Below, piece by piece: positions 49,632 to 59,061 of a stretch of 64,000 bases of DNA. The stretch is taken from contig NZ_JMTZ01000021.1 in the NCBI RefSeq assembly GCF_000731095.1, positions 124,001 to 188,000 of the forward strand, written 5' to 3'. The stretch's first letter is position 1. Each line of letters begins with the position of its first letter. A program made the translations under genes and the position numbers. The notes under the pieces are model-generated. The model was not told the DNA's origin. It was given only the letters and a program-made list of their open reading frames with translations, and ran no database searches. This stretch comes from Lysobacter antibioticus (GTDB taxonomy: Bacteria > Pseudomonadota > Gammaproteobacteria > Xanthomonadales > Xanthomonadaceae).

Positions 49632-51257
49632 TCAGACCAGGGACAACGCGCTCGCTCCGGCGAGCCGGATGCGGAAACAGCCGCCGCCGCCGGGCACCGG
49701 CACGAAGTCGAGCGAGGCCTGGTTCGCCCGGCAAAGCTCGCGTGCGATGTACAGGCCGAGGCCGGTGCCGTGGCTGGAGGTGGTGAAGAACGGGCGGAAC
49801 AGGCGTTCGGCGACCGACTCGGGAATGCCGGGGCCGCGGTCGAGCACGTCGATCGCCGGCAGGCCGACTTCATCGAAATACACGTGCACGGTGACCCGCG
49901 CCGGCTGGCCGGGAATGCGGCCGTAGGTCAGGGCGTTGTGCACCAGCACGGTCAGGGCCTGGTGCAACTGCCTCGGGTCGACCAGGGCTTCGACCTGGCT
50001 GCGCGGACCGGTCGCGCGCAGCGTGTCCTGTTCGATCGGGTGGCTGGTGCGGTATTCGTCGACGAACTGGCGCACGAACCCCATCAGCTCGACATGCTCG
50101 GGCTTGGCCGGCTCGCGTCGCGCCATGCCGAGGACGTTCTCGACGATGCCGTTCATGCGCGAACCCTGCTGGCGCACGATCTCGAGCAGGCGGCGGTCGG
50201 AGATGGCGATGTCGTGCGACTCCTCCAGCAATTGCACTGCGTAGTTGATCGCGGCGAGCGGGTTGCGGATCTCGTGGGCGAGGCTGGCCGAGAAGCGGCC
50301 GAGCGCGGCGAGGGTGATCGACTCGGCATGGCGCGACACCAGCGAGGTGTCGTCGAGGAAGATCAGGGTCTGGTCGCTGCCGGCGAGCAGGCGGGTGAAG
50401 CGCGGCACCACTTCGGGCAGGTCCGGGGCCAGCTGCAGCGGGCTTTCGTCGGGCCGGCCTTCGGTGCGCCAGCGGCTCAGGCGGCGCGCCAGTTCCGGCG
50501 AGGCGATCGCCAGCACGCGATGGCCGTGGCGCTGGCCGTCGTATTCGCCGGAGTCGCCGAGCAGCAACATGGCCGCCTCGTTGGCCAGGCGCAGACGGCC
50601 TTCGCCGTCGACCAGCAGCACGCCGGTGCGCATGCGGCGGATGATGAGTTCGTTGATCTCGGCGTAGTTGGCGGCCTCGGCGCCGCGGCGCTCGGCCAGG
50701 TCCTGGGTTTCGCGCATCTGCCGGCCGAGAGCGTTGGTCAGCAGGGCGATCGAGAGGTAGCCCAGGGCGAACATGATCGGCTCGGCGACGGTCCGGCCGA
50801 GGCTTTCGCCGCCGATCTCGTTCCAGATCCATTCGCCGATCAGGCCGATGCAGGCCACGACCGCGGCGCCGATGCCGTAGCGGGCGCGCAGCAACAGGGC
50901 CGCGGCGCCGACGTTGAACATCAGCATCAGGGCGATGCCGGTGCCGGCGCGCGGCAGGGCGTGGATCGCAAGGATGCCGAAAAACAGGTCGCTGGCGATG
51001 CCGGCGAAGACCTGGCTGCGCAGCTCGCCGCGACGGCTGAACAGGAACAGCAGGCTGGCGATGAACAGATAGGCCAGGGCCAGCGAGCGAGCGAACAGGT
51101 CGTGGCGCGGCGCTCCGATCAGGTCCGCGACCGGGCCGAACAGGAAGAACACCAGCAAGGCGGCTTCGAGCAGGCGGTACAGGGTGAAGAAATAGAGTTC
51201 GCGGCGCAGCGCGAGGTCGGCATCGGCCGGACTGACGGGGGCGAGACCTGACGGCAA
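49632..51257 (-). CDS. pilS: Sensor histidine kinase PilS
   Basis: Membrane sensor that phosphorylates PilR and in Pseudomonas responds to pilin levels in the inner membrane. The 541-residue protein has about six membrane helices in the first 190 residues, a PAS-like domain (MRTGVLLVDGEGRLRLANEA), the H box SLAHEIRNPLAAI with His328, and ATPase motifs N (HNALTYGRIPG), G1 (DVLDRGPGIP) and G2 (GTGLGLYIA). No ATG is available near the start; TTG at 51257 with an AGGGA ribosome site is used. Confidence 0.94.
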   Translation of the reverse strand: MPSGLAPVSPADADLALRRELYFFTLYRLLEAALLVFFLFGPVADLIGAPRHDLFARSLALAYLFIASLLFLFSRRGELRSQVFAGIASDLFFGILAIHALPRAGTGIALMLMFNVGAAALLLRARYGIGAAVVACIGLIGEWIWNEIGGESLGRTVAEPIMFALGYLSIALLTNALGRQMRETQDLAERRGAEAANYAEINELIIRRMRTGVLLVDGEGRLRLANEAAMLLLGDSGEYDGQRHGHRVLAIASPELARRLSRWRTEGRPDESPLQLAPDLPEVVPRFTRLLAGSDQTLIFLDDTSLVSRHAESITLAALGRFSASLAHEIRNPLAAINYAVQLLEESHDIAISDRRLLEIVRQQGSRMNGIVENVLGMARREPAKPEHVELMGFVRQFVDEYRTSHPIEQDTLRATGPRSQVEALVDPRQLHQALTVLVHNALTYGRIPGQPARVTVHVYFDEVGLPAIDVLDRGPGIPESVAERLFRPFFTTSSHGTGLGLYIARELCRANQASLDFVPVPGGGGCFRIRLAGASALSLV

Positions 51258-51404
51258 GCGGGTTTTCCCTGCGCGGGCGGAGTGTCGATCAGTATAGGGC
51301 GACTGGCTTGTCTCGGCCTGCGCCGATTGCGCGGCTGGGGCCGAACCGGGCGGGAAGGGGGTGGGGGACGCTCAGGCCGGCCTGGGCGGCCGGAATGGCG
51401 GGTT

Positions 51405-51434
51405 TTGCTTCAGCCCGCCCCGATCGGCGACAAT
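51405..51434 (+). promoter_or_regulatory. Possible sucC promoter
   Basis: TTGCTT (51405-51410) and GACAAT (51429-51434) with an 18-base gap fit a moderate sigma-70 promoter, 75 bases before sucC. The 250-base divergent gap to pilS shows nothing else. Confidence 0.4.
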
Positions 51435-51508
51435 GCGGCCCCCTCGCGCGTGCTCCGGCTTCCGGCCGCATGCACCTGCGGGACGTCTTTCACTCCCCTC
51501 GGTGACGC

Positions 51509-52675
51509 ATGAATTTTCACGAATATCAGGCAAAGCAGCTGTTTGCCGACTACGGCATCGCAGTGCCGGCCGGGCGCGTTGCGCGCACTCCCGATGAGGC
51601 CGTTGCGGCCGCCAAGGCCATTCCCGGCGACCTGTGGGTGGTCAAGGCCCAGATCCACGCAGGCGGCCGCGGCAAGGCCGGCGGCGTCAAGCTGGCGAAG
51701 AACTTCGACGAAGTGAAGCAGTACGCCCAGGCCATGCTCGGCACCAAGATGGAGACCTACCAGTCGGCCGGCGTCGCTTTGCCGATCGATTCGGTGCTGA
51801 TCTCCGAAGGCACCGACATCGACAAGGAACTGTACCTGTCGATCTTGGTCGACCGCTCGACCCAGTCGGTCACCTTCATCGCTTCGGCCGAAGGCGGCGT
51901 GGACATCGAGAAGGTCGCGGAGGAAACCCCGGACGCGATCAAGACCGTGCACGTCAACTACGTGCAGGGCCTGCAGGCCTACCAGTGCCGTGAGCTCGCC
52001 TTCGACCTCGGCCTCAACGCCAAGCAGGCCGGCCAGCTGACCACGATCATGCTGGGCCTGTACAAGCTGTTCAACGAGAAGGACCTGGCGCTGGTCGAAC
52101 TCAACCCGCTGGCGATTCTTACCAACGGCAACCTGGCCGTGCTCGACGGCAAGGTCAACAGCGACGACAACGCGACCTTCCGCCACAAGGATCTCGCCGC
52201 GATGCGCGATATCCGTCAGGAAGACGAGACCGAGGTGCTGGCCAGCCAGCACGATCTCAACTACGTCACCATGGACGGCAACATCGGTTGCATGGTCAAC
52301 GGCGCCGGTCTGGCGATGGCGACCATGGACGTGATCCAGTTGGAAGGCGGCTCGCCGGCCAACTTCCTCGACGTCGGCGGCGGCGCCACCAAGGAGCGCG
52401 TGACCGAGGCGTTCAAGCTGATTCTCAGCTCGGACAAGGTCGAGGCGATCTTCGTCAACATCTTCGGCGGCATCGTCCGCTGCGACATGATCGCCGAGGG
52501 CATCATTGCCGCGGTCAAGGAAGTCGACGTCAAGGTGCCGGTGATCGTGCGCCTTGAAGGCACCAACGTGGAAGCCGGCAAGGAACTGCTGAAGAATTCG
52601 GGTCTGGCCATTACCCCGGCCGACAACATCAACGATGGCGCGAAGAAGGCGGTTGCCGCCGTCGCTGGCAAGTAA
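51509..52675 (+). CDS. sucC: Succinyl-CoA ligase (ADP-forming) subunit beta
   Basis: TCA-cycle enzyme subunit carrying the nucleotide-binding ATP-grasp fold; with SucD it converts succinyl-CoA, ADP and phosphate to succinate, CoA and ATP. Length 388, the same as in E. coli. Seen: [20 protein letters not shown] at the N-terminus, [18 protein letters not shown], the LVELNPLAI metal site, [15 protein letters not shown] and [15 protein letters not shown]. Twelve bases before sucD. Confidence 0.98.
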   Translation: MNFHEYQAKQLFADYGIAVPAGRVARTPDEAVAAAKAIPGDLWVVKAQIHAGGRGKAGGVKLAKNFDEVKQYAQAMLGTKMETYQSAGVALPIDSVLISEGTDIDKELYLSILVDRSTQSVTFIASAEGGVDIEKVAEETPDAIKTVHVNYVQGLQAYQCRELAFDLGLNAKQAGQLTTIMLGLYKLFNEKDLALVELNPLAILTNGNLAVLDGKVNSDDNATFRHKDLAAMRDIRQEDETEVLASQHDLNYVTMDGNIGCMVNGAGLAMATMDVIQLEGGSPANFLDVGGGATKERVTEAFKLILSSDKVEAIFVNIFGGIVRCDMIAEGIIAAVKEVDVKVPVIVRLEGTNVEAGKELLKNSGLAITPADNINDGAKKAVAAVAGK

Positions 52676-52687
52676 GGGGCTAATGAC

Positions 52688-53563
52688 ATGTCCGTTTTGA
52701 TCAACAAGAACACGAAAGTGATCGTGCAGGGCTTCACCGGCTCGCAGGGCACCTTCCACGCCGAACAGATGCTCGAGTACGGCACCAAGGTCGTCGGTGG
52801 CGTGACCCCGGGCAAGGGCGGCACTCAGCACCTCGGCCTGCCGGTTTTCAACACCGTGCGCGACGCGGTCAATGAAACCGGCGCCGACGCCTCGGTCATC
52901 TACGTGCCGCCGCCGTTCGCGGCCGACGCGATCCTGGAAGCGGCCGCTGCCGGCATCAAGGTCATCGTGTGCATCACCGAAGGCATTCCGGTGCTCGACA
53001 TGCTGCGCGTCAAGAACACGCTCAACGGTTTCGACGACGTGGTCCTGGTCGGTCCGAACTGCCCCGGCGTCATCACCCCGGGCGAGTGCAAGATCGGCAT
53101 CATGCCGGGCCACATCCACAAGCCGGGCAAGATCGGCATCGTCTCGCGTTCGGGCACGCTGACCTATGAAGCGGTCAAGCAGACCACCGACGTGGGCCTG
53201 GGCCAGTCGACCTGCATCGGCATCGGCGGCGACCCGATCAACGGCACCAACTTCATCGACGCGCTGAAGTGGTTCCAGGACGACCCGCAGACCGAAGGCA
53301 TCATCATGGTCGGCGAGATCGGCGGTTCGGCCGAGGAAGAAGCGGCCGAGTTCATCGCCCAGTACGTGACCAAGCCGGTGGTCGGCTTCATCGCCGGCGC
53401 CTCGGCGCCGAAGGGCAAGCGCATGGGCCACGCCGGTGCGATCGCCTCGGGCGGTTCGGGCACGGCCGAAGGCAAGTTCGCGGCGATGGAAAAGGCCGGC
53501 GTCACCACGGTGAAGTCGCCGGGCGACCTCGGCGCGGCGATCGCCAAGCGCCTGGCCAAGTAA
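52688..53563 (+). CDS. sucD: Succinyl-CoA ligase subunit alpha
   Basis: CoA-binding subunit with the phosphohistidine. The 291-residue protein shows the CoA-binding Rossmann start [46 protein letters not shown], and the active histidine His248 in [16 protein letters not shown] strong terminator follows, so sucCD is a two-gene unit here, separate from the 2-oxoglutarate dehydrogenase genes. Confidence 0.98.
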   Translation: MSVLINKNTKVIVQGFTGSQGTFHAEQMLEYGTKVVGGVTPGKGGTQHLGLPVFNTVRDAVNETGADASVIYVPPPFAADAILEAAAAGIKVIVCITEGIPVLDMLRVKNTLNGFDDVVLVGPNCPGVITPGECKIGIMPGHIHKPGKIGIVSRSGTLTYEAVKQTTDVGLGQSTCIGIGGDPINGTNFIDALKWFQDDPQTEGIIMVGEIGGSAEEEAAEFIAQYVTKPVVGFIAGASAPKGKRMGHAGAIASGGSGTAEGKFAAMEKAGVTTVKSPGDLGAAIAKRLAK

Positions 53564-53611
53564 TCGGTCAGGCAGGCCGGCAGACGAGTCCGTCTCGGCG
53601 GTCGGAACGCG

Positions 53612-53639
53612 AAAAAGCCGCCTTAGGGCGGCTTTTTTG
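53612..53639 (+). terminator. Rho-independent terminator of sucCD
   Basis: AAGCCGCC-TTAG-GGCGGCTT stem-loop followed by six T. The T-run nearly touches the operator of the next gene pair. Confidence 0.92.
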
Positions 53640-53640
53640 T

Positions 53641-53662
53641 ATGTAGCACCGATGTGCTACAT
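53641..53662 (+). promoter_or_regulatory. Palindromic operator of the toxin-antitoxin pair
   Basis: Perfect 9-bp inverted repeat ATGTAGCAC-CGAT-GTGCTACAT, 35 bases before the antitoxin start. Ribbon-helix-helix antitoxins typically bind such palindromes over their own promoter. Confidence 0.7.
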
Positions 53663-53697
53663 TGGTCCTCGCCACCTCTCCTCCGGTGCAGACGCCC

Positions 53698-53988
53698 ATG
53701 TCCACGACCACCATCCGCTTGACCGAAGAACTCAAGGCGCGCATCGCCCGCGCCGCCGAGCGCAGCGGCACCACGCCGCATGGCTTCATCCTCGGAGCGC
53801 TCGAGGAGAAGGTCGACGAAGCCGAACGTCGGCGCGACTTCATCGGCGAAGCCGAGCGTCGTTGGCAGAGTTTCGTTGCGGAAGGCCAGGTGATCGCCTG
53901 GGGCGATATGCGTGAATACCTCTCGCGCCGCGCACGCGGCGAAAGTCCGGTAACGCCGGCCAAGAAGACCTTCGGGCGCGAATCGTGA
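53698..53988 (+). CDS. Ribbon-helix-helix antitoxin
   Basis: A 96-residue protein whose N-terminus MSTTTIRLTEELKARIARAA is the beta strand and first helix of a CopG/ParD-type ribbon-helix-helix, followed by SGTTPHGFILGALEEKV. The C-terminal half is charged and would wrap the toxin. An in-frame GTG upstream lies inside the operator and is not used. GTGA overlap with the toxin gene marks a classic antitoxin-toxin operon. Confidence 0.85.
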   Translation: MSTTTIRLTEELKARIARAAERSGTTPHGFILGALEEKVDEAERRRDFIGEAERRWQSFVAEGQVIAWGDMREYLSRRARGESPVTPAKKTFGRES

Positions 53989-54281
53989 CCCGAATCGTCC
54001 TCTCGCCCAGCTCGGCGGAGGACTTCGCTCGGATTCTCGATCATCTGGACCGGCACGAGGTCGCCCAGCGCGAACCGCGCATCGAGGGCATCCTGCACGC
54101 CATCGACGTATTGGCCGACAATCCTCTGATCGGGCGTGTGCTCGAGCAGGATCTGCGCGAACTGGTCATCGGACGCGACGCGCAGGGATACGTCGCTCTG
54201 TATCGCTACCTCGGCGAGTTCGATACCGTTTTAATCATCGCCATTCGCGCCCAGCGCGAGGCTGGCTACACCCACGACTGA
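53985..54281 (+). CDS. ParE/RelE-superfamily toxin
   Basis: A 98-residue small basic/acidic-balanced protein starting at a GTG in the antitoxin stop. Its form (SPSSAEDFARILDHL, a run of helices, then DLRELVIGRDAQGYVALYRY and VLIIAIRAQREAGY) fits the ParE/RelE fold: two helices, then a beta sheet with the R-x-x-R/Y pattern. Whether it attacks gyrase or mRNA cannot be told. The pair sits between two housekeeping units, as expected for a mobile module. Confidence 0.82.
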   Translation: MTRIVLSPSSAEDFARILDHLDRHEVAQREPRIEGILHAIDVLADNPLIGRVLEQDLRELVIGRDAQGYVALYRYLGEFDTVLIIAIRAQREAGYTHD

Positions 54282-54304
54282 CTGGTCGTTACGAGAATCG
54301 CCGC

Positions 54305-55942
54305 ATGTCCAAGACCCTGCGCATCGCCCTGGCCCAGTTCGACTTCCCGGTCGGTGCGGTCGAAAAGAACGCCGAACGCATCGCGGCGATGATCGTCGAG
54401 GCCCGCGACCGGCACGGCGCCGACGTGGTGCTGTTTCCCGAGCTCGCGGTGAGCGGCTATCCGCCGGAAGACCTGCTGCTGCGGCCGAGTTTCCTCGCCG
54501 AATGCGAGGGTGCGCTGGAGCGGATCGCCCAGGCCGCGCGCGGCATCGTCGCGGTCGTCGGTTGGCCACAGGCCGCCGGCGCGGTGGTCTATAACGCCGC
54601 CAGCGTGCTGCGCGACGGGCGCATCGAAACCACGTATCGCAAGCGCGAGCTGCCGAATTACGCGGTGTTCGACGAGCGCCGCTACTTCGACGTCGATCCC
54701 GACGGCGAGGCCTGCGTGTTCGAGGTCGAGGGCGTCGCGGTCGGCCTGGTGATCTGCGAAGACCTGTGGTTCGCCGAGCCGCTCGCCGCGACCGCGGCCG
54801 CCGGCGCCAGTCTGGTGCTGGTGCCGAACGCCTCGCCGTTCGAGCGCGACAAGCACGCACAGCGCGATGCGTTACTGGAGGTGCGGGCCAAGGAAACCGG
54901 CGTCGCGCTGGCCTATCTCAATGTCGTCGGCGGCCAGGACGCCCTGGTGTTCGATGGCGCCTCGGTGCTCGCCGACGGCAACGGCCATGTGCATCCGGCC
55001 GCGACCGCGTTCGAGGACCACTGGCTGCTCGCCGACTATCGCGACGAAGACCGCAGCTTCGTGCCGGTGGCTTGGCCGGCCGAGCAGGACGAGGGCCGCG
55101 ACTCGCTGGCCTGGCGTGCGGTGGTGCGCGGCACCCGCGACTACTGCCGTAAGAACGGCTTCGACAAGGTCTGGCTGGGGCTGTCGGGCGGCATCGATTC
55201 CTCGCTGGTGATGGCGGTCGCGGTCGATGCGCTCGGCGCCGAGAACGTAGTCGCGGTGCGCATGCCCTCGCGCTACACCGCCGATCTGTCCAACGACCTG
55301 GCCGCCGAACAATGCGCGAGCCAGGGCGTACGCCTGTTGGCGCTGCCGATCGAAAAGCCGTTCCAGGGCTATCTGGACACCCTGGCCGAGGTGTTCGCCG
55401 ACAAGGCGGTCGACGTCACCGAGGAAAACCTGCAATCGCGCACCCGCGGCGCGCTGTTGATGGCGATGAGCAACAAGTTCGGCGGCCTGCTGCTGACCAC
55501 CGGCAACAAGAGCGAGTACGCGGTCGGCTACGCCACCATCTATGGCGACATGTGCGGCGGTTACGCGCCGATCAAGGACTTGTACAAGACCGAGGTGTTC
55601 GCGCTGGCGCGCTGGCGCAACGCGATCGCCGGCGCGCCGGTGATTCCGTGGGCGGTGATCGATCGTCCGCCCTCGGCCGAGTTGCGCGAGAACCAGAAGG
55701 ATCAGGATTCCTTGCCGCCTTATGATGTGCTCGACGCGATCCTGTTGCGTCATGTCGACCAGGAGCAGTCGCGCGACGAGATCGTCGCGGTCGGCTTCGA
55801 CCCGGCGACGGTCGACAAGGTGCTGCGCCTGGTGCGCATCAGCGAATGGAAGCGGCACCAGGCCGCGCCTGGGCCGAAGGTCTCGCGGCGGGCGTTCGGC
55901 CGCGAGCGTCGTTATCCGATCACGAACGGCTACGTCGGTTGA
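54305..55942 (+). CDS. nadE: Glutamine-dependent NAD+ synthetase
   Basis: Last step of NAD synthesis: amidates nicotinic acid adenine dinucleotide using glutamine and ATP. The 545-residue protein fuses a nitrilase-type glutaminase domain with catalytic Glu46 (FPELAVSGYPPEDLL), Lys113 (YRKRELPNY) and Cys151 (ICEDLWF), and a synthetase domain with the PP-loop LGLSGGIDSSLVM and TTGNKSEYAVGY. Being glutamine-dependent it needs no separate amidotransferase. Confidence 0.97.
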   Translation: MSKTLRIALAQFDFPVGAVEKNAERIAAMIVEARDRHGADVVLFPELAVSGYPPEDLLLRPSFLAECEGALERIAQAARGIVAVVGWPQAAGAVVYNAASVLRDGRIETTYRKRELPNYAVFDERRYFDVDPDGEACVFEVEGVAVGLVICEDLWFAEPLAATAAAGASLVLVPNASPFERDKHAQRDALLEVRAKETGVALAYLNVVGGQDALVFDGASVLADGNGHVHPAATAFEDHWLLADYRDEDRSFVPVAWPAEQDEGRDSLAWRAVVRGTRDYCRKNGFDKVWLGLSGGIDSSLVMAVAVDALGAENVVAVRMPSRYTADLSNDLAAEQCASQGVRLLALPIEKPFQGYLDTLAEVFADKAVDVTEENLQSRTRGALLMAMSNKFGGLLLTTGNKSEYAVGYATIYGDMCGGYAPIKDLYKTEVFALARWRNAIAGAPVIPWAVIDRPPSAELRENQKDQDSLPPYDVLDAILLRHVDQEQSRDEIVAVGFDPATVDKVLRLVRISEWKRHQAAPGPKVSRRAFGRERRYPITNGYVG

Positions 55943-55989
55943 TCGCGTAGGGGTTCTTGCAGGAGCGACATGAGCCGCGAGCAACCGAA

Positions 55990-56242
55990 GCGATCGATAC
56001 CGCGCCCCGACCCGAAGCCCGGTCCTCCACCGCGCGAAACCGCGCTTGCGTCGTTGCCGCGTTAGCGGGGTCGCGGCTCACGCCGCTCCTACAAGGGGCA
56101 ACGGCGACGCCCAAGAAACGATCGATACCACGCCCCGACCCGAAGCCCGGTTTCCCCGGCGCGAAACCGCGCTTGCGTCGTTGCCGCGGCGGCGTGGTCG
56201 CGGCTCACGCCGCTCCTACAGGGGTAGCGGCGACGCCCGAGC
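55990..56242. repeat. Two tandem ~128-bp repeats carrying GTAG-type palindromes
   Basis: Two direct copies (about 55990-56117 and 56120-56242) share CGATCGATACC, CGCCCCGACCCGAAGCCCGG, GCGAAACCGCGCTTGCGTCG and the REP-like GTCGCGGCTCACGCCGCTCC ending in TAC. Read on the other strand the last part starts GTAGGAGCGGCG, the form of GTAG-terminated palindromes of Stenotrophomonas and relatives. A diverged half copy (AGGAGCGACATGAGCCGCGA) lies at about 55961-55980. Confidence 0.8.
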
Positions 56243-56260
56243 AGACTCGACCCGCCGCAA

Positions 56261-56286
56261 AAAACGCCGCCCGAGGGCGGCGTTTT
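56261..56286. terminator. Bidirectional terminator between nadE and bamD
   Basis: AAAACGCCGCC-CGAG-GGCGGCGTTTT: an 11-bp perfect stem with T-runs on both strands, between converging genes. Confidence 0.9.
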
Positions 56287-56314
56287 CTTTCCTACTGTGC
56301 GGCGAAGCGGGCGC

Positions 56315-57214
56315 TTACTGCTTGCGCTTCTCTTCGTCGCGGTCGCGGTTGTCGACCGCCGACTTCTCGCCCGCGAACGGGTTGAGCTTGCGCAGGTTGC
56401 TCGGGTAGTCCGGCCAGTCTTCCGACAGCGCCGGGTGGGTGGCGTCGTTCTGCTGCAGCACGCGCTTGGCGTCGGCGGCGAGGGTCTGGTTGCCCAGGCC
56501 TTCGTAGGCCTTCATCAGCACCGCGACCGCATCGTTCTGATAGCGGCTCTGCGGATAGGTCTCGAGCAGGTACTTGGCGCGGTCGGCCGAGGCCACGAAG
56601 GCGGTGCGGCGCAGGTAGTACAGGGACACGTCGAGCTCGTGGCGGGCGAAGGTGTCGCGCAGGGCGAGCATGCGCTTGCGCGCGTCTTCGGCGTAGCGGC
56701 TGTTCGGATAACGCTCGACCACGATCAGGAAGTCGTTATAGGCCTGCATCGGCGTCGACAGGTCGCGGCGGCTGACGTCCAGGCGCCAGACGCGCTGCAG
56801 GAACACCGTGTCGCGGCTGGAGTTCACCAACCCGCGCAGGTAGTACAGGTAGGCGACGTTGCGGTGGGTCGGGTAGGTGCGGATGAAGCGGTCGATGCTG
56901 CTGATCGCGTCGTCGTGCTTGCCCGACTTGTACTGGGCGTAGGCCGTCTCGACCAGGGCCTGCTCGGTGTAGGGGCCGTAGGGGTACTGCGCGACCAGGC
57001 GCTTGAAGCTCGCCTCGCCCGAGGCCCAGTTGCCGTTGACCATCGAGCCGTGGGCCTTCTTATAGATGGCCTCGACCGGCTGGCCTTCGTCCGCGTCTTT
57101 GTCCTTTTTGAACATCTTGCCGACGCGGCTGCAGCCGGAGGCAGCGAAAACCACGATCAGCAGCAGGCAAAACAGGCGAACAAGTCCGCGGGAAGGGGCA
57201 AAACGTACAGTCAT
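56315..57214 (-). CDS. bamD: Outer-membrane assembly lipoprotein BamD
   Basis: Essential TPR lipoprotein of the BAM complex that inserts beta-barrel proteins. The 299-residue protein has a signal peptide with lipobox FAASGC (Cys28), then five TPR-like repeats (GSMVNGNWASGEASFKRLVA, QYPYGPYTEQALVETAYAQY, the long loop VNSSRDTVFLQRVWRLDVSR). The C-terminal tail of about 30 charged residues (DNRDRDEEKRKQ) goes beyond the E. coli protein of 245 residues. An ATG three codons upstream is also possible. It diverges from rluD, as in many gammaproteobacteria. Confidence 0.93.
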   Translation of the reverse strand: MTVRFAPSRGLVRLFCLLLIVVFAASGCSRVGKMFKKDKDADEGQPVEAIYKKAHGSMVNGNWASGEASFKRLVAQYPYGPYTEQALVETAYAQYKSGKHDDAISSIDRFIRTYPTHRNVAYLYYLRGLVNSSRDTVFLQRVWRLDVSRRDLSTPMQAYNDFLIVVERYPNSRYAEDARKRMLALRDTFARHELDVSLYYLRRTAFVASADRAKYLLETYPQSRYQNDAVAVLMKAYEGLGNQTLAADAKRVLQQNDATHPALSEDWPDYPSNLRKLNPFAGEKSAVDNRDRDEEKRKQ

Positions 57215-57319
57215 GGCAGGCATCGACGGGCGCCGGAGGCACGAAGCGCCGATAATAGCAGTCCGCGGGTCGTGCCCCTTAACCGATCCCGTCTCCCCGC
57301 CGCCGTATAGACCCCTCCG

Positions 57320-58294
57320 ATGACCGAGCCCCGCCAGACCCTCACCGCCACCGTGCCCGACAGCGCCGCCGGGCGCCGCTTCGATGCGGTTCTGGCCGAA
57401 CTGTTCCCCGATTACTCGCGCTCGCGCCTGGCCACCTGGATCAAATCCGGCGACGCGCGCCTGAACGGCCGCGAGGTGCGGCCGCGCGATCCGGTCCAGG
57501 GCGGGGAGTCGGTCGAGCTGACCGTGGTCCTCGACATCCAGACCCGCGCCGAGGCCGAAGACATCGCCCTGGACGTGCTCTACGAGGACGCCGACGTGAT
57601 CGTCCTCGACAAGCCGGCCGGGCTGGTCGTCCATCCGGGCGCCGGCAACCACGCCGGCACCCTGGTCAATGCCTTGCTGCACCGCGATCCCGGCCTGGCG
57701 ACCCTGCCGCGGGCGGGCATCGTCCACCGCCTCGACAAGGACACCTCCGGGGTCATGGTCGTGGCCCGCACCCTGCCGGCGCATACCTCGCTGGTCGAGC
57801 AGCTGTCGGCGCGCGAAGTGCACCGCCAATACCTCGCCGTCGTCGTCGGTGCGTTGGTCTCCGGCGGCACCGCCAACGCGCCGATCGACCGCCACCCGCG
57901 CGATCGCCTGCGCATGGCGGTGCGCGAGGACGGCCGCGATGCGGTCACCCATTACCGCCTGCGCGAGCGCTTCCGCGCCCACACCTTGCTCGAATGCCGC
58001 CTGGAAACCGGGCGTACCCACCAGATTCGCGTGCACATGGCGCATCTCAAGCACCCGATCGTCGGCGACCCCTTGTACGGCGGCCCGCTCAAGCTGCCCA
58101 AGGGCGCCACCGACGGCCTGGTCGAAGCCCTGCGCGGCTTCAAGCGCCAGGCCCTGCACGCCGAGACGCTGGAGTTCGTCCATCCGGTCAGCGGCGAGCC
58201 GATCCGCTGCACCGCGCCGGTGCCGGCCGACCTGCGCCATCTGGTCGCCGAACTGAGCGCCGACACCCGCGCCGCGGCCGAGGCCGGCCGATGA
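57320..58294 (+). CDS. rluD: 23S rRNA pseudouridine synthase (1911/1915/1917)
   Basis: Makes pseudouridines in helix 69 of 23S rRNA. The 324-residue protein has an N-terminal S4 domain ([20 protein letters not shown]) and the catalytic domain with Asp139 in [19 protein letters not shown], and the late [21 protein letters not shown]. It overlaps pgeF (ATGA), as in E. coli (rluD-yfiH). Confidence 0.97.
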   Translation: MTEPRQTLTATVPDSAAGRRFDAVLAELFPDYSRSRLATWIKSGDARLNGREVRPRDPVQGGESVELTVVLDIQTRAEAEDIALDVLYEDADVIVLDKPAGLVVHPGAGNHAGTLVNALLHRDPGLATLPRAGIVHRLDKDTSGVMVVARTLPAHTSLVEQLSAREVHRQYLAVVVGALVSGGTANAPIDRHPRDRLRMAVREDGRDAVTHYRLRERFRAHTLLECRLETGRTHQIRVHMAHLKHPIVGDPLYGGPLKLPKGATDGLVEALRGFKRQALHAETLEFVHPVSGEPIRCTAPVPADLRHLVAELSADTRAAAEAGR

Positions 58295-59061
58295 CCTCGG
58301 ACGCTGCGCCGTGGATCGATGCGCAGTGGCCAATGGCCGCGTCCGTGCACGGGTTCACCACGGTGCGCGGCGGTCTGGGCGTGTCGCAGGCGCCGTTCGA
58401 TCGCTTCAATCTCGGCACGCGTTACGGCAGCGATCGCGACGATCCGGCCGCGGTGACGCGTAATCGCGAGCTGCTGGTCGAACGTGCGGGCTTGCCGTCG
58501 CCGCCGCGTTGGCTGCATCAGGTGCATGGCGTCGACGTGGTGCGTTTCGACGGCCGCAGCGACGGCGACGAGGAACCGGTCGGCGATGCCTCGGTGACTT
58601 CCAGCCCCGGCACCGTGCTCGCGATCCTCACCGCCGATTGCCTGCCGGTGCTGTTCGCCGCCGAAGACGGCAGCGAGGTCGGCGCCGCCCATGCGGGCTG
58701 GCGCGGCCTGGCCGCCGGCGTGCTCGAAGCGACGGTCGCGGCCATGCGCACCACGCCCGGCCGCCTGCGCGCCTGGCTCGGGCCGGCGGCGGGTCCGCAG
58801 CACTACGAAATCGGCGCCGAAGTGCGCGAGGCCTTCGTCGCCGGCGATGCCGAGGCGGCCTCGGCCTTCGTCGCCACGCGGCCGCAGCATTGGCGCGTCG
58901 ATCTGTATGCCCTGGCGCGGATGCGTCTGGCGCAGGCCGGCCTGGCGGCCGATCATATCCACGGCGGCGGGTTGTGCACGATTTCCGAACCCGGCCGCTT
59001 CTACTCCCATCGTCGCGACCGCCGCACCGGCCGCATGGCGACCCTCATCTGGATGCAATGA
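58291..59061 (+). CDS. pgeF: Peptidoglycan editing factor / polyphenol oxidase-family protein
   Basis: Member of the YfiH/DUF152 family; the E. coli protein removes wrongly incorporated L-Ser from muropeptides. The 256-residue protein has the conserved metal/nucleophile set: [14 protein letters not shown] and [12 protein letters not shown], and [15 protein letters not shown] near the end. Start in the rluD stop; the stop touches the next ATG. Confidence 0.93.
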   Translation: MTSDAAPWIDAQWPMAASVHGFTTVRGGLGVSQAPFDRFNLGTRYGSDRDDPAAVTRNRELLVERAGLPSPPRWLHQVHGVDVVRFDGRSDGDEEPVGDASVTSSPGTVLAILTADCLPVLFAAEDGSEVGAAHAGWRGLAAGVLEATVAAMRTTPGRLRAWLGPAAGPQHYEIGAEVREAFVAGDAEAASAFVATRPQHWRVDLYALARMRLAQAGLAADHIHGGGLCTISEPGRFYSHRRDRRTGRMATLIWMQ

